From Mesorhizobium sp. DCY119 (GTDB lineage: Bacteria > Pseudomonadota > Alphaproteobacteria > Rhizobiales > Rhizobiaceae), in contig NZ_CP031834.1 of assembly GCF_003590645.1 (NCBI RefSeq), positions 1,736,501 through 1,800,500 on the forward strand: a DNA stretch of 64,000 nucleotides, read 5' to 3'. This document shows, piece by piece, positions 45,488 through 54,935 of the stretch (the first letter of the stretch is position 1; every line of letters begins with the position of its first letter). Under the pieces are notes generated by a model, which did not search any database, was not told the origin of the DNA, and worked only from the letters and a program-made list of their open reading frames with translations. The position numbers and the translations under genes are program-made.

Positions 45488-46021
45488 ATGCAAACCCGGA
45501 TTGCCATCTATGCCGCTTCGCTGATCGTTGCAGTTCCGCTTTTTGCCGTGCCAGTGTTCGCCGCGGGCGGCGAGGCGCCGACGGTTCCGACCTGCGCGAA
45601 GGGGCAGGTCTACGATCAGGCGAAGAAAAAATGCGTCAAGCAGAAGGCCGGCTATACCGACGACAACAGCCTCTACCTGACCGGACGCCAGCTTGCCCTG
45701 GCCGGCCGTTATGGCGAGGCGATCAGCGTGCTGAGTCTGGCCGCAAACAAATCTGACCCGCGCATCCTGAACTATCTCGGCTATTCGCACCGGAAGATGG
45801 GCCGCGTGACTGTCGGACTCGGCTATTACCAGGAAGCGCTGAAGGCCGATCCGAACTACACGCTGGTACGCGAATATCTCGGCGAGGCGCATCTGCAGCT
45901 CGGCGATGTAGCATCGGCCCGCCAGCAGCTTTCGGAAATCGAAAAGCGCTGCGGCAAGGGCTGCGAGGAATATGCCGAACTGTCCAAGCAGATCGACGCC
46001 TTCGAGAAGACGAAGTCCTGA
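45488..46021 (+). CDS. TPR-repeat exported protein
   Basis: A 177-aa protein behind CAGGAGG. A signal peptide (IAIYAASLIVAVPLFAVPVFA) is followed by a two-Cys motif (VPTCAKGQVYDQAKKKCVKQ) and three or so TPR-like helices (LYLTGRQLALAGRYGEAISVLSLAA, ILNYLGYSHRKMGRVTVGLGYYQEALKADPNY, LVREYLGEAHLQLGDVASARQQL). It probably scaffolds periplasmic complexes. A terminator follows. Confidence 0.88.
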   Translation: MQTRIAIYAASLIVAVPLFAVPVFAAGGEAPTVPTCAKGQVYDQAKKKCVKQKAGYTDDNSLYLTGRQLALAGRYGEAISVLSLAANKSDPRILNYLGYSHRKMGRVTVGLGYYQEALKADPNYTLVREYLGEAHLQLGDVASARQQLSEIEKRCGKGCEEYAELSKQIDAFEKTKS

Positions 46022-46048
46022 TTTTTCAGGATTGGGAATTCAGTGAAG

Positions 46049-46078
46049 AGCCCGGCCGTCATGCGACCGGGCTTTTTT
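46049..46078 (+). terminator. Rho-independent terminator
   Basis: AGCCCGG / CCGGGCT stem and a TTTTTT run between the convergent TPR and sugar dehydrogenase genes. Confidence 0.85.
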
Positions 46079-46083
46079 GTCAT

Positions 46084-47229
46084 CTAGCCGGCGGATAGCC
46101 GGATGATCGCGCCGTCGCTTTCGTCGGTCAGCAGCCAGACCGAGCCGTCGGGCGCAACATTGACGTCGCGGATGCGGCCGAACTCAGCTTCGAACATGCG
46201 TTCTTCGCCGGTGATCTTGCCGGCATCGTCGCGCTCAAGCCGCGACAACTGGCCGAATTTCAACGAGCCGACGAGCAGGTCGCCTTTCCATTCAGGAAAC
46301 ATGTCGCCCTGATAGCTGGCGAGGCCGGATGGTGCGATGGAAGGGTCCCAATAGAATTGCGGCTGCTCGAAGCCGGGGGCTTCGGTGCCGGTGCCGATCT
46401 TTGCGCCGGAGTAATCGACGCCATAGGTGATGACCGGCCAGCCATAGTTCTTGCCGGCTTGCGGATAGTTGATCTCGTCGCCGCCTTTTGCGCCGTGCTC
46501 GACGGTGACCAGCGCATTTATGACCGGATCGAAGGTCGCGCCCTGCAGATTGCGGTGGCCCTTCGACCAAAGGATGGGAAGGCCTTTCGCACCGTTGGCA
46601 TCGGGATTGTCCGCAGGGACAGACCCGTCGGCGTTGATGCGAATCACGGCGCCAGCGCTGTCCTGCATGTCCTGCGCCCTGTCGCCCTGGCCGCGGTCGC
46701 CCGTGGTGATGAACAGGGTGCCGTCAGGCCGGAAGACCAGCCGCGAGCCGAAATGGTGCGACGTGCCGGTCTTCTTCGCCATGGAGAAGATGGTGGTGAG
46801 GTCTTCGAGCTTTGCGCTTGCGCCGTCGCGGACGAGTTTCGCGCGCGCAACCGCCGTGCCCTGGCCGCCTTCGCCGGGTTCGGAGAATGAGAAGAAGATC
46901 AGGTTGTCGGTGGCGAAGTCGGGCGATAGCGCGACATCGAGCAGGCCGCCCTGTCCGCTTGCCGCCACCTGCGGCACTCCGGCTACAGGCTCGGACAGCT
47001 TGCCGTCTGCGATGATGCGCATGCGGCCGTCGCGCTCGGTCACGATTGCCCCGCCATCGGGCAGGAAAGCGAGACCCCATGGATTTTCGAGGCCATCCAC
47101 GACGGTTTCGGCCAGGATTTTGGCCTTTTGCGTTTCGAATGTCTGCTGGGCGAGGGCCGGAGTGATGGATGATCCTGCAAGGAGGCCAAGCAGGACGGCG
47201 GAGCTGGCAAGGGTTTTTGTCGGGCTCAT
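46084..47229 (-). CDS. PQQ-dependent soluble aldose/sugar dehydrogenase
   Basis: A 381-aa periplasmic protein from ATG 47229. A signal peptide (TLASSAVLLGLLAGSSITPALA) precedes a six-bladed propeller with GLENPWGLAFLPDGGAIVTERDGRMRI, QGGLLDVALSPDF, TSHHFGSRLVFRPDGTLFITTGDRGQ, WSKGHRNLQGATFDP, HGAKGGDEINYP and PSIAPSGLASY. This is the GDH-B/YliI (Asd) family that oxidises aldoses with PQQ and Ca2+. The H in SHHFGSR matches the catalytic His. Confidence 0.92.
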   Translation of the reverse strand: MSPTKTLASSAVLLGLLAGSSITPALAQQTFETQKAKILAETVVDGLENPWGLAFLPDGGAIVTERDGRMRIIADGKLSEPVAGVPQVAASGQGGLLDVALSPDFATDNLIFFSFSEPGEGGQGTAVARAKLVRDGASAKLEDLTTIFSMAKKTGTSHHFGSRLVFRPDGTLFITTGDRGQGDRAQDMQDSAGAVIRINADGSVPADNPDANGAKGLPILWSKGHRNLQGATFDPVINALVTVEHGAKGGDEINYPQAGKNYGWPVITYGVDYSGAKIGTGTEAPGFEQPQFYWDPSIAPSGLASYQGDMFPEWKGDLLVGSLKFGQLSRLERDDAGKITGEERMFEAEFGRIRDVNVAPDGSVWLLTDESDGAIIRLSAG

Positions 47230-47447
47230 GCTACCCAAGGTAGGGGAAGACGAATGCGAGGCAAGGCGTGCCGACGCGGCGTCGGGTAAACATTGCAGCT
47301 TGGCGATCACAAGCCGGTGAGTTCCGCGTGAGGTGCCGGTGCCCGGAGAACCGCGAAAGGAGCGCCTGCCGGCACAAGAATTTTGCCGGGTTCTTTTTTT
47401 GACGTGAAAAACGCGAGAAGATCGCTATATTAAATGGAACTGTATGG

Positions 47448-47487
47448 ACGGTTCCTGTGGCCAAGGCTGCCGGACCGTTTTCTTTTT
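47448..47487 (+). terminator. Terminator-like hairpin in the greA leader
   Basis: ACGGTTCC and GGACCGT pair (one bulge) around a 16-nt loop, followed by TTTTCTTTTTG. It lies between a promoter-like region (TTGACG 47399, TATAT 47426) and the greA start at 47553, so it may attenuate greA or release a short leader RNA. Confidence 0.55.
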
Positions 47488-47552
47488 GTGCTCGCCCGCA
47501 TGTTTTCAGGGATGGATTGGATGGCGAGTGAATTGAGGAAAGGCCGATTGAA

Positions 47553-48026
47553 ATGAACAAGGTCCCGATGACCGCCGCCGGATTCGCAACGCTGAAGGAA
47601 GAGCTGCGGTGGCGCCAACAGGACGAGCGTCCGCGCATCATCGAGGCAATCTCGGAGGCGCGCTCGCATGGCGACCTTTCGGAAAATGCGGAATATCATG
47701 CCGCCAAGGAGTCGCAGAGCCTGAATGAAGGCCGGGTCAACGAACTCGAAGACCTGATCGCGCGCGCCGAAGTCATCGATATCTCCAAGCTGTCCGGCGA
47801 CAAGATCAAGTTTGGCGCCACCGTTCGGCTGGTCGACGAGGATACCGAAGAGGAAAAGACCTACCAGATCGTCGGCGACCAGGAGGCTGACGTTAAGTCT
47901 GGCCGCATCTCCATCTCCTCACCGATCGCGCGGGCGCTGATCGGCAAGGAAGTCGGCGAAACCATCGAGGTCAATGCGCCCGGCGGGCCACGTGGTTATG
48001 AGGTTGTCGCAGTCCAGTTCATCTGA
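47553..48026 (+). CDS. greA: Transcription elongation factor GreA
   Basis: A 157-aa protein. The N-terminal coiled coil carries the catalytic-tip acidic residues and the signature [14 protein letters not shown] (about 40-53); the C-terminal FKBP-like domain holds [23 protein letters not shown]. GreA rescues backtracked RNA polymerase by stimulating transcript cleavage. lpsB begins 10 nt after its stop, so the two are co-transcribed, as in S. meliloti greA-lpsB. Confidence 0.97.
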   Translation: MNKVPMTAAGFATLKEELRWRQQDERPRIIEAISEARSHGDLSENAEYHAAKESQSLNEGRVNELEDLIARAEVIDISKLSGDKIKFGATVRLVDEDTEEEKTYQIVGDQEADVKSGRISISSPIARALIGKEVGETIEVNAPGGPRGYEVVAVQFI

Positions 48027-48036
48027 GGACAAACAG

Positions 48037-49140
48037 ATGAACGCCAAGGGTGCAGCGGCAGCCCCATCGGCTGCCGCCGGACGCTCGGCCGTGCCCGACA
48101 TGTCGACGGTCGAGGTGATCGCTCCCAATCTCAAGCAGCGCCTTTCCGGTGTGACCAGCACGATCATCCAGCTGGTGCCGGTGCAGGCACGCACGCTGGG
48201 CATCGCTACGATCGGTCCCGGCCTGCCTGACAGCTTGCCCAAGATGCGCTGGTGGCAGCTTTCCAGTCTGAGGACACGGCCGAAATCCGGCCGGGATCGC
48301 ATCTGGCATGCGCGCCGCAATACGGAAATGGTCGCGGGTCTGCTGCTGCGGGATGTGCTGCGCGCGCCTTTGAAACTCGTCTTCACCTCGGCTGCGCAAC
48401 GCGACCACCGGCCTTTCACCAAATGGCTGATCCGGCAGATGGATGCCGTGATCGCCACCGGTGAGAAGTCGGCAAGTTTTTTGAAAGTTCCCCATACCGT
48501 TGTCATGCATGGCGTCGACCTCGACGTGTTCCGTCCCCCAGCGGGCGACGACGACGCGTTTGCGGCCTCCGGCCTGCCTGGCAAATACGCTGTCGGTTGC
48601 TTCGGACGCGTGCGGCACCAGAAGGGCACCGACCTGTTCGTGGATGTGATGATCGCATTGCTGCCGCATCATCCGGACTGGACGGCGGTGATAACCGGCC
48701 GCGTCACGGCGGAACACAAGGCGTTTGCCGACGAACTCAAGGAACGTATCGCCAATGCTGGACTTACCGACCGCATCCGGTTTCTCGGCGAGGTGGACGA
48801 CATCAAGCCGTGGTATCGCCGCGTCTCGCTCTATGTCGCGCCGTCGCGCAATGAAGGTTTCGGGCTGACGCCGCTGGAGGCGATGGCCTCGCAGACGGCG
48901 GTGGTGGCGAGCGATGCGGGCGCCTATGCCGAAATGATCGTGCAGGGCGAGACCGGCGCGCTTGTGCCGGCCGGCGACGGCAATGCGCTGCGCGAGGCGA
49001 TCCGGCCGTATCTTGCCGATCCGGCTTTGACCGAAACACATGGCATCAATGCGCTGGCCGAAGTCCGGGCGCGGTTTCCGCTCGAGCGCGAGGCCGAGGG
49101 CGTGCGCCGCGTCTACGACCATGTCTGGGCCATGCGATGA
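48037..49140 (+). CDS. lpsB: LPS core glycosyltransferase LpsB/LpcC (mannosyltransferase, GT4)
   Basis: A 367-aa GT4 enzyme. ATG 48037 follows GAGGA that overlaps the greA stop. It has the LpcC/LpsB N terminus (PNLKQRLSGVTSTIIQLVPVQAR..GIATIGPGLP), VGCFGRVRHQKGTDLFVD and the donor signature SRNEGFGLTPLEAMASQTAVVASDAG. In Rhizobium and Sinorhizobium this enzyme adds mannose to Kdo of the LPS inner core. Linkage to greA supports the assignment. It overlaps the next gene by 4 nt. Confidence 0.9.
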   Translation: MNAKGAAAAPSAAAGRSAVPDMSTVEVIAPNLKQRLSGVTSTIIQLVPVQARTLGIATIGPGLPDSLPKMRWWQLSSLRTRPKSGRDRIWHARRNTEMVAGLLLRDVLRAPLKLVFTSAAQRDHRPFTKWLIRQMDAVIATGEKSASFLKVPHTVVMHGVDLDVFRPPAGDDDAFAASGLPGKYAVGCFGRVRHQKGTDLFVDVMIALLPHHPDWTAVITGRVTAEHKAFADELKERIANAGLTDRIRFLGEVDDIKPWYRRVSLYVAPSRNEGFGLTPLEAMASQTAVVASDAGAYAEMIVQGETGALVPAGDGNALREAIRPYLADPALTETHGINALAEVRARFPLEREAEGVRRVYDHVWAMR

Positions 49141-49880
49141 ACGCCGAGGCCTTCATCATCCATCTTCAGCGTGCCGAAGGGCGGCGGCCGCAGGTCGAGG
49201 CGCTGAAGGCCACGCTTCCGTTGACGGTGAATGTCATTGATGCGGTCGATGGGCTGAAGCTGAGCGAGAGCGACATCGACGCCGTCTATCGCCGCAACGT
49301 CCATCGCCCGCGCTACCCGTTCGAGCTTCGTGCCGCCGAGGTCGGATGTTTCCTGTCGCACCGCAAGGCATGGCAGGAGATCGTCGATCGCGGGCTCGAT
49401 GCCGGCTTGATCGTCGAGGACGACGTTCAGCCGGAAGGCGAGGGCTTTCGCGAGGCGCTGACCATGGCGCTGAAAACGATCAAGTCCGGTGACTACATCC
49501 GCTTTCCCTATCGCAGCCACACCGACAAGGGCCGGGAGGTCGCCGGCTGGACCGGCGCCATGCTGGTCGAGTCGGATCATGTCGGGCTCGGCATGCAGAT
49601 GCAGCTTGTCGGGCGCGATGCGGCGGCGGAATTGCTGAAAGCGACCGAGATTTTCGACCGACCGGTCGACACGACCATCCAGATGCGCTGGCTGACCAAG
49701 GCGCGCATTCTTGCCGTGTCGCCCGTCTGCATCCGCCAGATCGATCATCTGCTCGGCGGAACGGTCGTGCAGAAAAAGTCCAAGCCGCTGACCGAGGTGA
49801 TTTCGCGCGAGATCAAGCGGGCTTGGTATCGCCTGGCGATCTGGGCGATCGTCGAAAAGCGCAAGCTCGCGAGTCGTTAG
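49137..49880 (+). CDS. Glycosyltransferase family 25 protein (LPS biosynthesis)
   Basis: A 247-aa protein overlapping lpsB by ATGA. GT25 features: AFIIHLQRAEGRRPQVEALK, FELRAAEVGCFLSHRKAWQEIVDRGLDAGLIVEDDV (EDD metal/donor motif) and LGMQMQLVGRDAAAELLK. Probably adds a sugar to the LPS core in the cytosol. It is followed by a rhizobial repeat and a terminator. Confidence 0.9.
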   Translation: MNAEAFIIHLQRAEGRRPQVEALKATLPLTVNVIDAVDGLKLSESDIDAVYRRNVHRPRYPFELRAAEVGCFLSHRKAWQEIVDRGLDAGLIVEDDVQPEGEGFREALTMALKTIKSGDYIRFPYRSHTDKGREVAGWTGAMLVESDHVGLGMQMQLVGRDAAAELLKATEIFDRPVDTTIQMRWLTKARILAVSPVCIRQIDHLLGGTVVQKKSKPLTEVISREIKRAWYRLAIWAIVEKRKLASR

Positions 49881-49927
49881 AGCATGATCCCGAAAAGTTG
49901 CAGACTTTTCGGACAAGATCATGCGTC
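49881..49927. repeat. Rhizobial hairpin repeat (AGCATGATCCCGAAAAG type)
   Basis: AGCATGATCCCGAAAAGT pairs with ACTTTTCGGACAAGATCATGC. It begins right after the GT25 stop codon. This element is frequent in rhizobial intergenic regions. Confidence 0.85.
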
Positions 49928-49936
49928 AAAAACAAA

Positions 49937-49966
49937 ACGGGCGCCCGCATGGGAACGCCCGTTTCT
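49937..49966. terminator. Bidirectional terminator between GT25 and GT genes
   Basis: ACGGGCG / CGCCCGT stem with A-rich left flank and TTTCTTT right flank; serves both convergent transcripts. Confidence 0.75.
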
Positions 49967-49983
49967 TTGTAGTCTGCCGAGGA

Positions 49984-50685
49984 TCAGATCGGCTTGAATG
50001 CCGGGTCGATCTTCAGCGCCTCAGTGCGCCACTCGTCGCCATAGTCGACGTCCTGCCAGTCCTTGAACCATGGGCCGCCGCTCGTGAAGTGGACGGCCTT
50101 GGGCAGGCCCTTGGCCGGCTTTTCGTTCCAGCCTTCGAGCCAGTTCCATTCAATCGGCAGGTCGCCGATCTCGTCGTCGGCTGCCCACTGCATGCGATGC
50201 AGATAGGCGCCGGTCTGGCTGTTGATCAATTCCGGGGTCAGCTGGCGCGTCGAAGGATGCGCGCTGTTGAAGAACATGAAGGACGACCAGTTCTTGCGCG
50301 GATAGCTGGTCTGCACCTTGCCATCCATCTTCACGCCATCCTTGGGCTGATAGTCGTGCTTGGCGCAGAGAACGGCCTTGGACGGGTTCTGATAGTTCCG
50401 CAGGTCGGCGAGATCGCCGAAGAACAGGAAGTCGCAGTCGCAGAAAAGCGCCCAGCCTTCATAGCCGGCAAGATGCGGCGTGAAAAAGCGGGAATAGGTG
50501 AATTCGGTCGAAGCCAGCGGGTCGATGTCGCGCGAATAGAGGCCCTTGGCGACGAGATCATCGAGCTTGATCGGCTGGATATCCAGCGGAATGGAGGAGT
50601 TTTTCAAGGCTGTCGCTTTGGCGACCTCATAAGCGATCGGTTCGCGGGAATCCCAGCCAATGAAGATTCTCAATGCTTCACTCAT
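49984..50685 (-). CDS. Glycosyltransferase (GT8-like, LPS locus)
   Basis: A 233-aa protein from ATG 50685. It shows the GT-A pattern LRIFIGWDSREPIAYEVAKATALK, FTYSRFFTPHLAGYEGWALFCDCDFLFFGDLADL (DxD as DCD) and PKAVHFTSGGPWF. Probably a sugar transferase for LPS core or a related glycan. It follows the GT29-like gene by 57 nt on the same strand, in the position of lpsD/E genes of the S. meliloti lrp-lpsCDE operon, but the sequence type differs. Confidence 0.82.
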   Translation of the reverse strand: MSEALRIFIGWDSREPIAYEVAKATALKNSSIPLDIQPIKLDDLVAKGLYSRDIDPLASTEFTYSRFFTPHLAGYEGWALFCDCDFLFFGDLADLRNYQNPSKAVLCAKHDYQPKDGVKMDGKVQTSYPRKNWSSFMFFNSAHPSTRQLTPELINSQTGAYLHRMQWAADDEIGDLPIEWNWLEGWNEKPAKGLPKAVHFTSGGPWFKDWQDVDYGDEWRTEALKIDPAFKPI

Positions 50686-50742
50686 TTGCTTGTCCGTTTC
50701 CTTTCTCGATGTGGGGCTACTTAGATTTGCGTCCACAAAACT

Positions 50743-51381
50743 CTAATTGACGCCCTCGTCGATGAGGACAATGCGGCCCTGGTCGACCTGTTCGCCAACC
50801 CAGCGCCGCTCGTCGGCCCAGGCATGACGTTGCCATCCCTGCCATGTAAAGCCGCAGACCTCTATACGCCACTCTTGGGCAGAATAATGCTCAAGCGCAT
50901 GCCAGATACCGAAAAAGCCGGTGCTGGGAAACACTTCATGCATCTTGTCGGCTGGAACGCCGAGGACGCGGCAGCCCTCCATATAGAATTGTGGCGGCAT
51001 GATGCGGATTTCCTTGCCGGCGGCGCCGAATTTCTCGATCGCGGGCAAGGTCCAGTCGGTGCGGCGGCCTTTCAGCTGCGACAGGATGTTGGGCCGGCGG
51101 AAGTAGCGCGCGATGATGTGCGGGTGATAGGCAAACATCAGCTCCTTCGTCGCGCGGAAGATCGGCGATTCGATCAGCGCGGGATCCTCGAGCCGGCGCT
51201 GCATCGGCTTGCCGGAATTGGCCATGATCAGCCGGTCGGTGCGGACGCCGCTCATGCCGATCGAGGCCTTCGGCTCGTTGAAGCGGATGACGAAATCGGC
51301 ACTGTCGACCTCGGCGGAAAAGTCGCGCGACAGCGGGCCGTTGCCGACGATAACCATGCGTTTTGACGGAGCGGACGGCAT
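50743..51381 (-). CDS. GT29-like (sialyltransferase-motif) protein in LPS locus
   Basis: A 212-aa protein from ATG 51381 (GTG 51390 possible). The N-terminal pattern VIVGNGPLSRDFSAEVDSADFVIRFNEP, then G-x-RTDRLIMANSG, resembles the L/S motifs of GT29-type and related CMP-sugar transferases (VVGNG...VIRFN...G..RTD). Later parts contain PSTGFFGIWHALEHY (S-motif-like P-T-G) and CGFTWQGWQRHAWADE. Such proteins in rhizobia are sometimes misnamed urease-associated. Function inferred from motif and context only. Confidence 0.7.
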   Translation of the reverse strand: MPSAPSKRMVIVGNGPLSRDFSAEVDSADFVIRFNEPKASIGMSGVRTDRLIMANSGKPMQRRLEDPALIESPIFRATKELMFAYHPHIIARYFRRPNILSQLKGRRTDWTLPAIEKFGAAGKEIRIMPPQFYMEGCRVLGVPADKMHEVFPSTGFFGIWHALEHYSAQEWRIEVCGFTWQGWQRHAWADERRWVGEQVDQGRIVLIDEGVN

Positions 51382-51390
51382 GAGAGGCAC

Positions 51391-51873
51391 TTATGTCCGA
51401 TCGCCGATCGCCACCACGCCCTCGTCCTTGACCTGGCGGATGGTGAGTGCGGTGCGCACGGTGTCGACATTGGGCGTCGAGGTGAGATCCTCGATGACGA
51501 AAGCCTGGAACGCGGCGAGGTCGCTGGCGACGCAATGGAGAAGGAAGTCCGAATCGCCCGAGACCATCCAGGCCTGGCGCACGATGGGCCAGAGCCGGGT
51601 GCGGTCGGCGAAGGATTTCAGCTCGACCTCGGCATGATGATGCAGGCCGACAAGGCAGAAGGCGACGACATCGAGCCCAAGTGCGGGGCTGTTGAGCAGA
51701 GCGCGATAGCCGCGGATGATGCCCGAATCTTCCAGCCGCTTCACCCGCCGCAGGCAGGGGGGAGCCGAGATGCCGACGCGCCGCGACAATTCGACGTTGG
51801 TCATGCGGCCCTCATCCTGCAACTCGCGCAGGATTTTCCAGTCGATGGCGTCGAGATCGGCCTTGAGAGGCAT
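51391..51873 (-). CDS. Lrp/AsnC-family regulator (lrp3-like)
   Basis: A 160-aa protein. The second of two ATGs (51873) has AAAGGA at better spacing. HTH: DAIDWKILRELQDEGRMTNVELSRRVGISAPPCLRRVKRLEDSGII; C-terminal RAM domain: WMVSGDSDFLLHCVASDLAAFQAFVIEDLTSTPNVDTVRT. It is the first gene of a leftward unit with two glycosyltransferase-type genes and divergent from trxB, matching the S. meliloti lrp3-lpsCDE position. Confidence 0.92.
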   Translation of the reverse strand: MPLKADLDAIDWKILRELQDEGRMTNVELSRRVGISAPPCLRRVKRLEDSGIIRGYRALLNSPALGLDVVAFCLVGLHHHAEVELKSFADRTRLWPIVRQAWMVSGDSDFLLHCVASDLAAFQAFVIEDLTSTPNVDTVRTALTIRQVKDEGVVAIGDRT

Positions 51874-52072
51874 CATTGTCCTTTCGGTGCATTGGGCGCA
51901 AGAATCTGTCGCGATCGTGTAATTAAACTATAAGATTGGTTCCGTCAGGCCCCGGACGAAGGAAATTTTCCCGGCAGGTCGACGCCGAAACGGCAGGCAC
52001 GAACGGCCGCGAGGCAAAGCTTTCCGGGGACTATCGATTCGTTGCCTTGCTGCCACACCCGGCAACACCTAG

Positions 52073-53107
<1,035 letters not shown>

Positions 53108-53236
53108 GCAGAAGACCGGCCCCAATGTTTGTGGATTGAATCAGGATCGCTGTCTAAATCGTTGTTTTGACGCATTCTTGTCCAAAAGCCTGCAACTTCG
53201 GGAGTATAAATAAGGGCCGGCGGAACGAGGGGAACC

Positions 53237-54133
53237 ATGGCACTGGATTGGGATAAGCTACGCGTGTTTCACGCCGCGGCGGAGGCGGGTTCGTTCACAC
53301 ATGCGGCCGAGACATTGCGTCTTTCGCAATCGGCGATCTCGCGGCAGGTGAGCGCGCTGGAGCACGATGTCGGCGTGCCGCTGTTTCATCGCCATGCGCG
53401 CGGGCTGGTGCTGACCGAACAGGGCGAGATGCTGTTTCGCACGGCGCATGACGTGCTGATGAAGCTGGAATCGATCAAGACCCGGCTGACCGAGGCCAAG
53501 GACCGCCCATCCGGCGTGCTTCGCGTGACGACCACCGTTGGGCTCGGCGCCGGCTGGCTGACGGAGCGGGTGCAGGAGTTCCTCGAACTCTATCCCGAAA
53601 TCCACCTGCAGCTGATCCTCGCCAACGAGGAACTGGACCTGACCATGCGGCAGGCCGATTGCGCAATCAGGCTGAGGCAGCCGCAGCAGCCGGACCTGAT
53701 CCAGCGCCGGCTGTTCACCGTGCATTTCCACCTCTACGCCTCGCCGGCCTATATCAACAAATACGGCAAGCCGGACACGATGGCGGAGTTGAAGAACCAT
53801 CGCATCGTGACTTTCGGACTGCCGGTGCCGACGCATCTGAGCGAGTTGAACTGGCTGGAGACCGTCGGCGATTTCGAGGGTGGGCAGCGCGTGGCCAATC
53901 TGCAGATCAACGATCTGCTGTCGATCAGGCGCGCGGTGCAGACGGGGGCGGGCATCGCCATGCTGCCGGACTATCTGGTGAACAAGGACACCGAACTGGT
54001 CCAGGTGCTGCCGCAGACCGAGGTGCCGTCCTTCGACACCTATCTGGCCTATCCGGACGCGATGAAGAACCAGGCCAAGCTGCATGTCTTCCGCGACTTC
54101 GTCATCGCCAAGGCGCGAAGCTGGTCGTTCTGA
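53237..54133 (+). CDS. lsrB: LysR-family regulator LsrB/VtlR
   Basis: A 298-aa LysR protein. HTH at about residues 17-40 (EAGSFTHAAETLRLSQSAISRQVSALE) then a substrate domain. The N terminus MALDWDKLRVFHAAAEAGSF and location after trxB match LsrB (Sinorhizobium) and VtlR (Brucella, Agrobacterium), which control LPS genes, oxidative stress response and AbcR sRNAs. Only one Cys (C142) is present. A Rho-independent stop is not obvious; a 45-bp repeat follows. Confidence 0.92.
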   Translation: MALDWDKLRVFHAAAEAGSFTHAAETLRLSQSAISRQVSALEHDVGVPLFHRHARGLVLTEQGEMLFRTAHDVLMKLESIKTRLTEAKDRPSGVLRVTTTVGLGAGWLTERVQEFLELYPEIHLQLILANEELDLTMRQADCAIRLRQPQQPDLIQRRLFTVHFHLYASPAYINKYGKPDTMAELKNHRIVTFGLPVPTHLSELNWLETVGDFEGGQRVANLQINDLLSIRRAVQTGAGIAMLPDYLVNKDTELVQVLPQTEVPSFDTYLAYPDAMKNQAKLHVFRDFVIAKARSWSF

Positions 54134-54150
54134 TCCTTCTTGTTTTTTGC

Positions 54151-54195
54151 GCAATTCAGGACGGAAAACCGCGGCCCACTTTTCCTGGAATTGCT
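54151..54195. repeat. 45-bp rhizobial palindromic element, copy 2
   Basis: 40/45 identity to 20744-20788 (GCAATTCAGGACGG...GGAATTGCT). It lies between lsrB and the convergent methyltransferase gene, whose stop codon is at its right edge. Confidence 0.8.
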
Positions 54196-54695
54196 TATCT
54201 GTCTTTCCATGGCGTGAGGCGCGGCCACCAGCCGGGAACCGCGCGGCGGTAGGCTTCGTATGAGGCGCCATAGCGGCGCGCCAGCGTCGGCTCCTCGTAG
54301 GTTTTGACGAAGGCGAACATGGCTGCACCGGCGACGCAGGCATATAGGGCGACCGGCCAGTGCGCGAAGATAAGCGCCTGTCCAAGGATGATCGACAGCA
54401 CGGCGACATACATCGGGTTTCGGACATAACGGTAGATGCCGCCGACAACCAATTTCTCGGTCGGCGCGACGGGGGCAGGCGTGCCTGATCCTTCGAGCGC
54501 AAAGCGGGTAAATGCGTGGAGCAGCACTGCCAGTCCGGCAATGACGAGCAGCGATCCCGCTGCAACGAAACCGGCAATGGAAGAGAACGGCAGGCCATAG
54601 CGGTCGGTGAGCAGCCATGGCAGCAGCCCGGCCACGACACCTGGAGCCAGGATCAGGAAGAGCACACTGCCTGCAATCGCGGATGGCTTGCGCAT
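54195..54695 (-). CDS. Isoprenylcysteine carboxylmethyltransferase-family membrane protein
   Basis: A 166-aa protein with four helices and the ICMT/PEMT signature near the C terminus: GGIYRYVRNPMYVAVLSIILGQAL ... YEEPTLARRYGASYEAYRRAVPGWWPR. Such bacterial proteins methylate unknown lipid or protein substrates, or act in phospholipid methylation. ATG 54695. The Glu in YEEP and the R-x-P-x-Y motif are intact. Confidence 0.9.
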   Translation of the reverse strand: MRKPSAIAGSVLFLILAPGVVAGLLPWLLTDRYGLPFSSIAGFVAAGSLLVIAGLAVLLHAFTRFALEGSGTPAPVAPTEKLVVGGIYRYVRNPMYVAVLSIILGQALIFAHWPVALYACVAGAAMFAFVKTYEEPTLARRYGASYEAYRRAVPGWWPRLTPWKDR

Positions 54696-54935
54696 GCGTA
54701 AAACTTAATCCCTTTTGTCTGGTGGCTATAAAATAGGCAGTAAGTCTCAGCTTTTCCTCTTCAGACTGCAAGTCTACGGAACCAAGAAAACAAACGGGCG
54801 TGGCTGCTTTCTCCTTGGATTCCCTTGGTCCTATGCCTTCGCCCCGGCGATTGGACCACAGCCTGCGTCATTTTGCATGGCAGCCTTGCAAGGTTTTTGC
54901 TTGTTTTATGGGCAGGAGAGGCGCATATAACAATC

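Noticed and set aside
54739-54900. Third sRNA between the methyltransferase gene and sRNA candidate 1
   Set aside because: An AGTCT/AGACT hairpin with a CU-rich loop exists, but no convincing terminator or promoter was found.
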